Source: Plecoglossus altivelis (lineage: Eukaryota > Chordata > Actinopteri > Osmeriformes > Plecoglossidae). From it: a stretch of 64,000 bases of DNA. The stretch is taken from NCBI GenBank assembly GCA_036571765.1, contig BROE01000012.1, positions 11,207,721 to 11,271,720 of the forward strand, in the 5' to 3' direction. This document shows, in pieces, positions 50,416 to 56,941 of this stretch. The notes beneath the pieces were generated by a model, which saw only the letters and a program-made list of their open reading frames with translations, searched no databases and was not told where the DNA came from. Position 1 is the stretch's first letter. Every line of letters starts with the position of its first letter. The position numbers and the translations under genes are program-made.

Positions 50416-53345
50416 TCTCTCCCTCCCTGGCAGTCAGCTTAGCGTCTTGCCCTACCAGAATGACATGGTCCTAACTCTCCTGCAGTGTTCTGTCTGCATT
50501 GCTGCTCTTCCCCTTTTATTTCCTTTCCTCTCCGTCATCAACTCTTTCTCGTCCTCCACACGTGCCTCAGTCATGCATCACCTTGATTACGCTGTGTGGC
50601 CAGACATTCAACAGAACCATCATCGCTGTGTTGAGAGTGTGGTTGGATTTAACATGTGCTTATTGCATTGTGTGTGTTGTTTGTTTTTAAACTTGGGCTG
50701 GATATTTGGCACTACGTTGGAAAGAACTCACTGCTTAAGGCTGCTCTATACCTACTTTGCCAACTTCTCTTTTATCGCAATCACTGTGGCGTTAACAGTA
50801 GCACTAGGATTTTAGAACTGCCCAATGATCTGGAGACGTTTGTCCTTTTGGTTTCATTAACATCATTCAAAAGAAACGTGGTCATCCACCGCCACCTAAT
50901 GGACAAAATGAAAAGTGCGCTTTCACAGGAAAAGCCACATTTTGAACTGTATATCAAATACCCATTGCCTTGCAGGGCTGCAAAGGGACTTTTTCACTGG
51001 GTAACACCCTCCAATATTTAGGAGCACCGCAACTACAATTTTATGTTATAGATTTTATATGCTTGTTAGCTCCGTATCACGCAACAACGAATAGCAGTGA
51101 CAAGCACTGATTTGACGGTTGATGATAACTCATCTAAAATCCGCGTTAAAGTAAAGCATGTCAAGTTTAATTGGTTGTGTAACTTTGGATACAACGGTGG
51201 GACACTTACCGTATTACCTCACAGAAGAAACACACTGTGCTGTAGGCACATTAGCGAGTGTTTTATAAAGTCGATTAGGATCAAATGCACACACATATAT
51301 TTTGAGGGGAGGATATGTAACGAAATGATCTCAATTTAAATATATAGTCCTGCCTTGGATTTCAGTGCCCTCCTCCAAAGCGCCATTTAATACCTGCTGT
51401 CCATTCACTCAAATGTATTCAATCTATACACATTCACATATGACACTGAGCTAACTATCGTAGTATTAGTGTCCTACTCCTCTTTGATGCTTGTCATAGC
51501 TGACGTTCATGGTCACCCACCCTGGTCTTGGGAATGAATCTTTACTCCGGTTCTGTCAATCAAGTCTCGACTGTCCCCAAGACCACGGTCGTTGTCGCCT
51601 AGCGTCTATGTGCTTTTTTGTGTGTGTCAACTTTATTTTGTTGAGCTGTGAGTAAGACTAGTTTCTGTCCCTTTGCCCCCCCCCCCCTCTACTCCTGCCG
51701 CCCCCGCTCCCTTCCATGCACCTGCATTTACCACCCTTCTGAATTAGCTCCAAGGCAATGGTACGTACTAATACTCACCCCTGCTACGCCTCTTCTCTTC
51801 TGCCACTAAGACTCATCAAAGGGGAAATGAGAATTAAACACCAAGAGTTTTATCAGTCTGGCTTTCGTCTGTCTGCATTTATAGCACGCCGGTCATTTCG
51901 ACTTATTTTGCTTTGCAAAAATCACTTTGGCGACACTTCTCATTTTCCCTTATTAGCATGCTGAGCAGCACTGATGACATGCTATGATTGGCTTTCTGCT
52001 TGGGTCAGTCTGCTGTGATGCACAAGTTATCACGTCGTTAGCACAACGCTACCGCTTATGAATATCCTCATCTCATTAGCTACGTCATTTCTCTCTGTTC
52101 TTCACTCATTGACGTGTGTGATTCATGTTATTTTTATTGTTTTCGTTTGTTTTTTTTTGAGGGCTAGTTGTTGGATAATAATATTTTAGAAGCGATCTGT
52201 TATGCAAGGTAAATTACTCTTCACCAGAGATTTACCCACTCATTTCTCTTGTCTACTTTTTCTAATTAATACTGAGTGCCGTGGATTTGTGGTTTGTGTT
52301 AGTATGTTTTTTCATTTGTGAGCACATGTACGTGCTTTTGTGTGTATGTGTGTGTGTGTGTATGTGTGTGTGCGTGCGTGCGTGGGTGCATGTGTGTGTC
52401 TGGCCTGACTGTCTCTCTGTGCCCTCTCTCCAGAACACAGCTCTCGATAAGAAGAACATCCAGCTGAATTACCGGCGCCAGGGTCCGAGAGCACCTGCTC
52501 TGTCTGTCGAGAAAGCCCCACCTCCCCCTCCTCCCCCGCCACTCAAACCACCAACCTCACCAACCCAGCTGGCCTCTCCCTTGCTGCCTGTGTCAGCCAC
52601 CAGCCCTGGGTCACCCTTGAAGCCAGCCTCACTCACCAAACTGGCTTCTCCTCCCAAGACTGTCCCTCTAGTGGCGCCGCCCAGCCCAGGGGCGGCCATG
52701 CTCACTCTAACCCCTGTGCCCACATTCATGCATCTTTCCTCTCAGTCCTCGCCCATCAGGTGCCCCTCCCCCACCAGGCTGAATTTCTGCCCTCCTCCCT
52801 TCACCCAGTCTTTCCCTACCATAAGCTCCTCCCCCTCCTCTCCCTCCAAGCTAAAAACATCTCCGTCTTCTCCGTTTGCCCCTCTGATTCCAGTGACCAC
52901 CCTCTCCCCTTTCAGCCAATCCCTGTCTCTGACATACACACATCCTTTTGACTCCCCCTCACCCTCTGCCCCTCCCCTGCTCTTCAGTTGCCCTTCTCCC
53001 TCTGCCCCTAACTCGCCTGCTTCCTGCCTTTCCCCTTTGGCCACACCCTGTCCCGCCACTTGCCCCTCCCCCACATCCCCCACTCAAACAGTCTCCTGCC
53101 CCCCCACCTCCCCTGGCACTAAACCCACCAGGTCTTCTCCTCCCTCCCCTACCACGCCCCAGAGCCCTGTCTCCCCCATTACTCCTCCCCTGCCAAACAT
53201 CACCCAGTCCTGTCCTAGAGGCCAGGCCACCCCTCCCTCATCCTCCCCTCCCTCGTCCTCCCCTCCCTCGTCCTCCCCTCCCTTGTCCCCCCCAGTTGGC
53301 ATGGAGCTCGAAGCTGCTGCTGCTGCCTCTGCCAGGGAGCCCTGA
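19536..53345 (+). CDS. dclk2: Doublecortin-like kinase 2, complete 17-exon coding region (gene-level entry)
   Basis: This is a microtubule-associated Ser/Thr kinase of the CaMK group. The DCX domains bind and stabilise microtubules, and the kinase phosphorylates Ser/Thr substrates. Joining the 17 exons listed separately keeps one frame throughout and gives about 1009 residues. DCX1 is about 66-152 and DCX2 about 192-275. A Ser/Pro linker runs 283-394. The kinase is about 410-667, with Gly loop GDGNFAVV at 417-424, the ALK lysine K439, HRD at 529-531, DFG at 553-555 and APE at 575-577, so it looks catalytically intact. Residues 707-1009 are a Pro/Ser-rich tail. RSIE near the start, ASNEP, and [14 protein letters not shown] favour DCLK2 over DCLK1, as does the neighbouring lrba. 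The start ATG has A at -3. The tail is far longer than the roughly 70 residues I recall for human DCLK2. Whether this is the a or b teleost copy is not resolved. Confidence 0.93.
19939..24032 (+). other. dclk2: dclk2 intron 1
   Basis: 4.1-kb intron splitting the DCX1 end codon, phase 1. It contains a G-rich quadruplex-prone run at 21528-21564. No nested gene seen. Confidence 0.9.
21528..21564 (+). other. G-quadruplex motif
   Basis: Four runs of 4-7 G at 21528-21531, 21537-21540, 21550-21556 and 21558-21564, on the coding strand of dclk2 intron 1. Confidence 0.6.
24033..24373 (+). CDS. dclk2: dclk2 coding exon 2 (end of DCX1, most of DCX2)
   Basis: Residues 135-248. The acceptor is tctcccaag|GTGAGAGC and the donor AAACAG|gtgagc. 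It reads [13 protein letters not shown] and then the DCX2 start [19 protein letters not shown], ending at LYTLEGKQ. The segment is clearly GC-richer than the flanking introns. ASNEP is the DCLK2-type version (GSIEP in DCLK1). A hAT-like MITE begins 48 bp past the donor. Confidence 0.95.
24421..24632. mobile_element. hAT-like MITE (long inverted repeat)
   Basis: The left end is CAGGGGTGTCAAACCCTGG and the right end reads CCTGGGTTTGACACCCTTA. The two arms of about 85 bp are inverted copies, sharing GAAGGTTTTC, CCCTGCTCCAG and CCTGATTCTAATGAA, around a short spacer. CAGGGGTGTCAAA ends are typical of non-autonomous vertebrate hAT elements. No transposase is present, and no clean 8-bp target duplication is visible, so it is old or truncated at the right tip. 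Confidence 0.75.
28871..29020. repeat. CT-rich 10-bp satellite
   Basis: About 15 copies of TCTCTCGCTC with small variants. Ser/Leu ORFs over it are artefacts. Confidence 0.97.
30190..30335. other. Candidate conserved non-coding element in intron 2
   Basis: Complex, non-repetitive sequence with AATTGAAATCTCCGCC, CCAATGGCAACC (CCAAT plus RFX half-site) and TTTGCATC words, set in repeat-rich DNA. Conservation cannot be tested here. Confidence 0.25.
32350..32418. repeat. CA-rich repeat with CTGCTACACACACA unit
   Basis: Three tandem copies of ACACACACTGCTAC in a CA-rich block. Confidence 0.9.
34255..34400. repeat. 27-bp CT-rich minisatellite
   Basis: About five copies of a unit containing ACCCTCTCTCCTCCCTTCTC plus CTCTGCT. 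The period is nine codons, which explains long shadow ORFs on both strands. Confidence 0.93.
34755..34985. other. Candidate conserved non-coding element in intron 2
   Basis: Non-repetitive AT-rich segment with a palindromic TTTAAAGG...CCTTTAAAGG arrangement around CATCATGGCG, and TAATTG, ATGAGTCA and CTAATCCC words. It is typical in composition of vertebrate enhancers. Inference only. Confidence 0.3.
35130..35285. other. Candidate conserved non-coding element in intron 2
   Basis: Non-repetitive segment dense in POU/homeobox-like words (ATGCAATTATGG, ATTTGCTATGTGCATG, AATTAGCATC). Confidence 0.3.
35410..35526. repeat. CT-rich microsatellite
   Basis: About 115 bp of CT/TCTCC repeats. Confidence 0.96.
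36672..36752. repeat. (AAAACAC)n 7-bp repeat running into (CA)n
   Basis: About eight copies of AAAACAC followed by CA dinucleotides. Thr/His/Lys ORFs here are artefacts. Confidence 0.95.
37909..38026. repeat. 12-bp CA-derived repeat (ACACACACATAC)
   Basis: About nine copies of a 12-bp CA/CATA unit with a pure CA patch. Confidence 0.96.
38483..38872. repeat. 21-bp minisatellite, about 18 copies
   Basis: Unit ACACCAGCATGCACACACTA, drifting to ACACCAGCACACACGCAATA, period 21 bp. Because 21 is a multiple of three, several frames stay open on both strands. None shows other signs of coding. Confidence 0.95.
39436..39538 (+). CDS. dclk2: dclk2 coding exon 3 (end of DCX2)
   Basis: Residues 249-282. 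The acceptor is tccccccag|ATTGTTTG and the donor CACAGCG|gtaagg, phase 1. It reads [20 protein letters not shown], then [13 protein letters not shown], which is the conserved end of the second DCX domain. It follows the 15-kb intron 2. Confidence 0.95.
39539..41334 (+). other. dclk2: dclk2 intron 3
   Basis: 1.8-kb phase-1 intron between DCX2 and the linker. In DCLK1, internal promoters in this part of the gene give kinase-only forms. No clear promoter was recognised here. Confidence 0.85.
41335..41442 (+). CDS. dclk2: dclk2 coding exon 4 (Ser/Pro linker)
   Basis: Residues 283-318. The acceptor is ttctcttttcag|AATGCAGG and the donor GGCACAA|gtacgt, phase 1. It reads [10 protein letters not shown] then [15 protein letters not shown], the SP-rich linker between the DCX and kinase parts that is shared with DCLK1 and DCLK2. 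Confidence 0.9.
41443..42133 (+). other. dclk2: dclk2 intron 4
   Basis: 691-bp phase-1 intron with nothing notable. Confidence 0.85.
42134..42184 (+). CDS. dclk2: dclk2 coding exon 5 (51-bp linker cassette)
   Basis: Residues 319-335, reading [17 protein letters not shown]. The acceptor is ctgttcacag|CCAGAAG and the donor CCCCAG|gtgagc. It is exactly 17 codons and phase 1 at both ends, so skipping it keeps the frame. As I recall the human main isoform, the linker goes from SKSPAS straight to VNG, so this exon is probably optional. Confidence 0.85.
42185..43086 (+). other. dclk2: dclk2 intron 5
   Basis: 902-bp phase-1 intron with a CTCF-like site and a long CT-rich stretch at 42480-42720. Confidence 0.85.
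42347..42360 (-). promoter_or_regulatory. CTCF-like motif (strong, minus orientation)
   Basis: CTGCCCCCTGGTGG, the reverse complement of CCACCAGGGGGCAG, is a very close match to the CTCF core. It lies 160 bp after exon 5. Confidence 0.5.
43087..43175 (+). CDS. dclk2: dclk2 coding exon 6 (Ser/Thr/Pro linker)
   Basis: Residues 336-365. The acceptor is ctttctctccag|TCAATGG and the donor TTCAAG|gtgagt, phase 0. It reads [18 protein letters not shown], then [12 protein letters not shown], matching the human [18 protein letters not shown] segment. There are several SP/TP sites. Confidence 0.9.
43176..44598 (+). other. dclk2: dclk2 intron 6
   Basis: 1.4-kb phase-0 intron. A cluster of TAATTG words lies at 44214-44250, again near 44430, ahead of exon 7. 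Confidence 0.85.
44599..44686 (+). CDS. dclk2: dclk2 coding exon 7 (linker)
   Basis: Residues 366-394. The acceptor is cctccgccag|ATCCCTCC and the donor CCTGAGG|gtgggt, phase 1. It reads [18 protein letters not shown], ending HVNHLSPEG. The terminal SPEG joins to VNGNRC of exon 8, as in human DCLK2. The frame is fixed by the neighbouring exons. Confidence 0.85.
45206..45311 (+). CDS. dclk2: dclk2 coding exon 8 (start of kinase domain)
   Basis: Residues 395-429. The donor is GTGGAGAA|gtacgg, phase 2. It reads VNGNRC, then [20 protein letters not shown], the glycine-rich loop of the kinase. The acceptor is a tandem NAGNAG (ccagcag). Use of the upstream AG would start the exon at 45203 and add one alanine. 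Confidence 0.93.
45970..46027 (+). CDS. dclk2: dclk2 coding exon 9 (kinase, VAIK lysine)
   Basis: Residues 430-449. The acceptor is gtactcag|GGCCTC and the donor GGAAAG|gtatgg, phase 0. It reads [20 protein letters not shown]. The lysine of ALK (K439) is the ATP-anchoring residue of the kinase. Confidence 0.93.
46913..47032 (+). CDS. dclk2: dclk2 coding exon 10 (kinase N-lobe)
   Basis: Residues 450-489. The acceptor is gtgtgtccag|GAGCAC and the donor GTCAAG|gtgcgt, phase 0. It reads [19 protein letters not shown], then [10 protein letters not shown]. Glu456 is the likely alpha-C glutamate. It is followed by the 82-bp tRNA-like intron. Confidence 0.95.
47033..47114 (+). other. dclk2: dclk2 intron 10, 82 bp
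   Basis: Very short phase-0 intron, gtgcgt to ccctttag. Almost all of it is the tRNA-like segment described separately. Retention would put a stop 18 codons in and truncate the kinase. Confidence 0.9.
47035..47106 (-). mobile_element. tRNA-like sequence, probable SINE head fragment, antisense in intron 10
   Basis: Read on the minus strand it has an A-box-like CAGCTTAGTGGTTAGAG and, about 40 bases on, a B-box-like GGGTTCGAACGC. Their order and spacing are those of a tRNA or tRNA-derived SINE promoter. The middle can pair as ATTTG/CAAAT, but the loop is too short and the D and acceptor stems are imperfect, so it is not a working tRNA. There is no SINE body or tail. Confidence 0.55.
47115..47261 (+). 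CDS. dclk2: dclk2 coding exon 11 (kinase catalytic loop)
   Basis: Residues 490-538. The acceptor is gaccctttag|GGAGGG and the donor CTTCTG|gtgagt, phase 0. It reads [20 protein letters not shown], ending [19 protein letters not shown] carries the catalytic aspartate D531. Confidence 0.95.
47476..47609 (+). CDS. dclk2: dclk2 coding exon 12 (DFG and activation segment)
   Basis: Residues 539-582. The acceptor is atatgacag|GTCTGT and the donor TCCGG|gtgagc, phase 2. It reads [19 protein letters not shown], then [16 protein letters not shown] (553-555) and APE (575-577) are intact. Confidence 0.95.
48325..48402 (+). CDS. dclk2: dclk2 coding exon 13 (kinase C-lobe)
   Basis: Residues 583-608. The acceptor is ctctgctcag|GTACGG and the donor TTCAGAAG|gtacac, phase 2. 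It reads [19 protein letters not shown], then CGFPPFR. A (CA) run begins directly at the donor. Confidence 0.95.
48597..48693 (+). CDS. dclk2: dclk2 coding exon 14 (kinase C-lobe)
   Basis: Residues 609-641. The acceptor is catacatacag|TGAGAATA and the donor GCCAAG|gttagg, phase 0. It reads [16 protein letters not shown], then [27 protein letters not shown] is DCLK2-specific (GSGDDQEVLFDQIL in DCLK1). Confidence 0.95.
49028..49108 (+). CDS. dclk2: dclk2 coding exon 15 (end of kinase domain)
   Basis: Residues 642-668. The acceptor is gtcctgccag|GAGCTG and the donor GTCACG|gtaact, phase 0. It reads [18 protein letters not shown], ending VLVHPWVT, the terminal helix of the kinase fold. Confidence 0.95.
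49280..49393 (+). CDS. dclk2: dclk2 coding exon 16 (post-kinase segment)
   Basis: Residues 669-706. The acceptor is gcgttgacag|GATGAT and the donor ATTATG|gtgagt, phase 0. It reads [17 protein letters not shown], ending [10 protein letters not shown]. This corresponds to the region after the kinase domain that is conserved in DCLK1 and DCLK2. Confidence 0.93.
49533..49584. repeat. (CA)n microsatellite
   Basis: About 25 pure CA units. Confidence 0.97.
50284..50316 (+). CDS. Candidate 33-bp cassette exon of dclk2 between exons 16 and 17
   Basis: This is an exon-like segment of exactly 11 codons ([11 protein letters not shown]). It is preceded by about 60 bases of nearly pure pyrimidine ending cccacaccag, and followed by TGG|gtacaa. 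Both borders are phase 0, matching the phase of intron 16, so inclusion would keep the frame into exon 17. I know of no homologue of this peptide, so it is a candidate only. Confidence 0.3.
50362..50412. repeat. (CT)n microsatellite
   Basis: About 50 bp of CT. It is 45 bp past the candidate cassette exon. Confidence 0.95.
52339..52395. repeat. (TG)n microsatellite before the terminal exon
   Basis: TG-rich run ending about 40 bp before the exon 17 acceptor. Confidence 0.9.
52434..53345 (+). CDS. dclk2: dclk2 terminal coding exon 17 (long Pro/Ser-rich tail)
   Basis: Residues 707-1009 and a TGA stop. The acceptor is ccctctctccag|AACACA. It opens with [16 protein letters not shown], matching the conserved NTALDKE border of DCLK2. 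It then becomes almost wholly Pro/Ser/Thr, including eight prolines at 735-742, many SP/TP dipeptides and a triplicated SSSPP repeat near 980-996. Human DCLK2 has a proline-rich but much shorter tail. The frame is open from the acceptor for 303 codons, but C-rich DNA is stop-poor, so the exact C-terminus needs transcript proof. Minus-strand and +2-frame readings here are shadows. Confidence 0.8.
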   Translation, partial: NTALDKKNIQLNYRRQGPRAPALSVEKAPPPPPPPPLKPPTSPTQLASPLLPVSATSPGSPLKPASLTKLASPPKTVPLVAPPSPGAAMLTLTPVPTFMHLSSQSSPIRCPSPTRLNFCPPPFTQSFPTISSSPSSPSKLKTSPSSPFAPLIPVTTLSPFSQSLSLTYTHPFDSPSPSAPPLLFSCPSPSAPNSPASCLSPLATPCPATCPSPTSPTQTVSCPPTSPGTKPTRSSPPSPTTPQSPVSPITPPLPNITQSCPRGQATPPSSSPPSSSPPSSSPPLSPPVGMELEAAAAASAREP

Positions 53346-53745
53346 GCTGGGCGGAGTGGCAAGAGCCCTGTCCATTAGGCACCCTGTCAACCTTTAATCC
53401 AGTCCTCAATCCCTCGGACTGTGTGTTGCATGTAGAGGATTAGAAGGACCTCCACCCCTGCCTCCTCTTCCTCTATCCCAGTAGCCGAACCTTTACTGCT
53501 GTTCCCAACTCTAGCGTGTTCATGGCCTATTCCCAGGCAATTAGAAGGATGTTGAGGTGTTTTGTATGTTTGGCTGGTTGTATATACAGTATGTGTGTAT
53601 TTATACCTGAGCGGTTTCTGGGCTGCTCACTGCTGTGAGAGTTCCGCGTGGTTGATGTGATGAAGAATGAAAACTGTTTTTGTTATTTTACTTATTTATT
53701 GTCCGCCCTATATTGATGAGTTTGTTGGTACATGTGCACGCATGC

Positions 53746-53747
<2 letters not shown>

Positions 53748-53804
<57 letters not shown>

Positions 53805-53829
53805 ACACGCACACACACACACACACACA
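53748..53829. repeat. (CA)n microsatellite in the dclk2 3' UTR
   Basis: About 80 bp of CA with CG interruptions. Confidence 0.97.
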
Positions 53830-54393
53830 AACACGCACTCACACACAAACAGAGATACAATGTTAAAAGTGTAATTTTGGCGTGAGTGCAGTCTGTTGTT
53901 ATTATACATGTCTGTAGCTGTATATCATGAGAAATCTTCAGTTGAACAAATGTTACTTTTTCTTTGCCAGTAAGGCAGCTTGTAATTGACCTGCAATGGC
54001 CCCTGTACCATGACCCCTGTACTGGTGTTCACCAAAAGAAACAAACTGACGAATGTGTGTGTTGACAAGAAGAGGTGTGCCTGTAAACTTGCTGGGAGTT
54101 TAGCAGTTTGGAGAGGCCTTTATCCTAAAACCAGCTTGACTTAAAAACATCCTGGGAAATTGCTCCTAACCTTCATGAAAACATGTTTGTTTTGTACACA
54201 TGACTAGACATCACGTGAATATGTTATTTTGGACTTTCTTTAGGTGTACTTGTTTTAAAGTTCATACTCCAGCATATTCATGCTGTCTTGTAGCTGCAGT
54301 TCCTCACAGTAGGAGTCTTATGTTGTCGTGGGCTCCAGTGCCCATCATCCCTGTGGACTTGTAGGCCTGTTGGGGGCATCTTCTTTGGTTCAT

Positions 54394-54435
54394 TACACAC
54401 ACACACGTGCACACGCACGCACACACACACACGAG

Positions 54436-54476
<41 letters not shown>
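54394..54476. repeat. (CA)n microsatellite with a (CG)n core
   Basis: CA repeats around GAGCGCGCGCGCAC. Alternating purine-pyrimidine, so Z-DNA-prone. Confidence 0.95.
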
Positions 54477-54477
<1 letters not shown>

Positions 54478-54712
54478 ATCAGTCAAGCTGGTACTCTGAA
54501 GAATTTAAGCTCTTCTGCTCATGTTCATTTAAACCTAAATCTGATTTGTGATCTGATCTTGAATATTTGTAAGAAGAAACAAACCTGGAAAAAGCACCAC
54601 AATGTCATGATTCAGCAACAGTTTTAGTTTAGGCAGCTGCCATTGGCAACTTTAGCTGCTTCTAATGCTTTATAATGTTCTATTAGGAATACTTCAGATA
54701 ACTTAAGTATGC

Positions 54713-54718
54713 AATAAA
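54713..54718 (+). terminator. Candidate dclk2 polyadenylation signal
   Basis: Canonical AATAAA about 1.37 kb after the stop codon, with TGTGTCATTGTCATT downstream as a plausible GU-rich element. Other AATAAA copies at 55174-55179 and 55551-55556 could serve longer transcripts. Confidence 0.5.
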
Positions 54719-55428
54719 TGTCTATCAAGGCGATGTGTCATTGTCATTATTAATATGTAAGTCATTATATGTATTATAATCATTCATATTTAAAGTAGCT
54801 TGCCTCTGTATCCCTTTTCCTTAAAAAGAGAGATCCATATGTTGCGATTTTGTTTGTATCGTCATGTCTATTGACGTAGGGAACCGGGGTCAACGTGTCT
54901 CCCTCAACATTGTAAATGCTGCGTGTCCCACCCAAAGCTGTGCCTGTACCGCGAGGACAAAACCGATACGTTTGGAACGTTCATTTAAAGCACGACAAAG
55001 AATATATCGAATTCTACTAGCGCATCTGTACCCCCAATGCCCAAGTCAATCTTAAGCCCCTGGTCATGTCCCGACACTCAGATATCATTACAGATGGATG
55101 TCTTTCTGGGTTTGTGTCACTATTTTTTGCACCTCAAGAGATGGCCTATGTTCTGCTATTGGACGAAAACAAAAATAAATGACAGCCTCTAAGCATGGCA
55201 AATTTGTAGGCAAATTTAACACCGCCGCAGAAAGAAGATTTTGCAACGCTGATTATAAAACTCAAGAAGCAATGGTAAGTTTTATTCGCTAAAACCTTTA
55301 TTAGCCTACAGAAATATAGTAAAACTGAAATACATTTAAGGAGCATGCAAGAGATTCGTGACGGCAGAAGGCATAACGGTAGAGTTAACTGTTGCTACAG
55401 CTAGCCTAACTCCTGTATTACTGTGGTT

Positions 55429-55442
55429 GTTGCCCGGGCAAC
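55429..55442. promoter_or_regulatory. Perfect RFX X-box palindrome
   Basis: GTTGCCCGGGCAAC is a perfect 14-bp palindrome fitting the RFX X-box (GTTGCC-NN-GGCAAC). Confidence 0.5.
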
Positions 55443-55454
55443 AGCCCGTTTGCC

Positions 55455-55462
55455 CTGATTGG
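55455..55462 (-). promoter_or_regulatory. Inverted CCAAT (NF-Y, Y-box type)
   Basis: CTGATTGG, 12 bp after the X-box palindrome. CTGATTGG is the core of the MHC class II type Y-box. Confidence 0.45.
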
Positions 55463-55494
55463 CTGATCTGCCCCTCTGGAGAAAGAGCCTATTC

Positions 55495-55500
55495 TATAAA
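55495..55500 (+). promoter_or_regulatory. TATA-like box
   Basis: TATAAA 33 bp after the inverted CCAAT. No coding ORF follows directly. Confidence 0.3.
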
Positions 55501-56374
55501 CTTTAGGTGTATATGGCTGCATCAATACATGCCCATTAACAGTCAAGTTAAATAAAATTAAACTGTGGCATCAACCAGTTCTGTGTTAATTTCGTTTGCC
55601 ATCATAACGTCAGCGTTGTCCTCTGCCCCCACGCAATGTCACACTACATTGTTAATGTAATTGATAATGACAAATGCTCTGTGAATGGTTAAAAAAAAAA
55701 CTACTTGTCTCGAATAATGTGCAGCGTCGGCTTTTAACATTTGCATTATGTCGCGCTACCTTGCCTTGTATTGACGTATAATCATGCTATGTTACATGAA
55801 CCATGGGGGTTTTCCTTGTTAGAGATATAGCCCTTTCAAATGTCAGTGCAAGTCTCTGGTCCGGACACAATAGGCTACCAAACCGTATGGAGAGTACGTT
55901 TTTATGATTAAAAAAACACATTTTGTGAAACATTTCAGTATGTAAGTTTCATGTATTTTATTCATTAAAGAGTTTCTGTGGAGTATGGGTTATCTATGCT
56001 GGTATTTTCCTCCGTCGAGTGGCAGCAATGTATTACAAGCTGTACTTGTAACACAAGTTAACGTTAACTTACAGCACCCTTTCTAAAACGTTAATACAAC
56101 ACTTAGTGTTCCCCATGGCATTTTTACTTCATTTTTGGTAAGTACCATTGCAATCGACAATCCTTACCGCTATTTTGTCTGTCCAGTAAAGTTGTGTGTT
56201 TCAATGGACAGATGCTAAAATAACAACACTTGCTTCGGCAAAGACCTGAGGATTTATATCCGTTCAGATATTGCTCAGCACGGCATTGTGATTGCTCATT
56301 ATCTTATCATCCGCCTTATCCATCAAATCTTTCAAAGTTGAGTTACATAAAAAGTATTGTTTGTTTACCACTTA

Positions 56375-56388
56375 CCACTAGGTGGCAC
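56375..56388 (+). promoter_or_regulatory. CTCF-like motif (strong, plus orientation)
   Basis: CCACTAGGTGGCAC fits the CTCF core in full. It lies between the converging genes. Confidence 0.5.
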
Positions 56389-56669
56389 CAAAATCACGAG
56401 GTTTTGTTTAAATTTGTCTTTATTTCGTCAACTTCTTGTTGTCAGATAGGTTGTGTTTAAAGCGTTTCTAAAGGGCTTCCCATTCCTTTTCATCGTTAAT
56501 TCTAGAAGACCTGTAATGTAATGCTGCATCAGGGAGACTTCGAGTTCCACTACTGGTGCATTCGATGGAAACATTTGCCGAATGAGGATACGTCGACAAA
56601 CATTCATAACCTGTTGCTCTGGGAAACAAAAGAATCCTTGAAAGATTGATCTAAATTACAAAATTCAGT

Positions 56670-56675
56670 TTTATT
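56670..56675 (-). terminator. Candidate lrba polyadenylation signal
   Basis: AATAAA on the minus strand (tttatt on +). It is the first canonical signal after the lrba stop codon. With the dclk2 signal at 54713 it would leave about 1.9 kb between the two converging transcripts. Confidence 0.4.
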
Positions 56676-56931
56676 GTCAGAACTCATCACACAAAAAGCA
56701 CTCGTTCCAAATGGATGGCCAAATATTTAGCGACACATAAAATAGTTGACGTGTGGTTATATTAACCCATGCTCGTAGAAAACCTAATGGAATGTTCGAG
56801 AATAAATCGAGAAAAAGGTGGTTAACCAAGTTGTTTACTATAGTAATTAACCGCAACATGTGATTGGTTGATGTGCTAACTGCAGTTGTTGGAGGTGATA
56901 ACTCTGTGGTCGACGAAGACGTTGAAGATCC

Positions 56932-56941
56932 AAAATGGCGG
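56932..56941 (+). promoter_or_regulatory. YY1-type motif
   Basis: AAAATGGCGG in a locally GC-rich patch, on the strand antisense to lrba. YY1 motifs of this type often sit just inside start sites. Confidence 0.3.

Larger units (their letters stand above)
49394..52433 (+). other. dclk2: dclk2 intron 16
   Basis: 3.0-kb phase-0 intron before the terminal exon. It holds CA and CT satellites and the candidate 33-bp cassette exon at 50284. Confidence 0.85.
53346..54740 (+). other. dclk2: Probable dclk2 3' UTR
   Basis: Untranslated sequence after the TGA, containing two CA-rich microsatellites. The first canonical AATAAA is at 54713-54718, followed by T/G-rich sequence, which is the likely end of the transcript. 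The extent is inferred. Confidence 0.55.
54741..56649. other. dclk2-lrba intergenic spacer
   Basis: No ORF with a family signature. It contains promoter-like modules (RFX/CCAAT/TATA at 55429-55500), an exon-donor-like GCAATG|gtaagt near 55270 and a CTCF-like motif at 56375. Confidence 0.6.

Noticed and set aside
52742..53362. Minus-strand Gly/Glu-rich ORFs over dclk2 exon 17
   Set aside because: Shadows of the C-rich coding exon. No splice or homology support.
54864..55055. 63-codon ORF in the intergenic spacer
   Set aside because: Short, no signature and no splice context.
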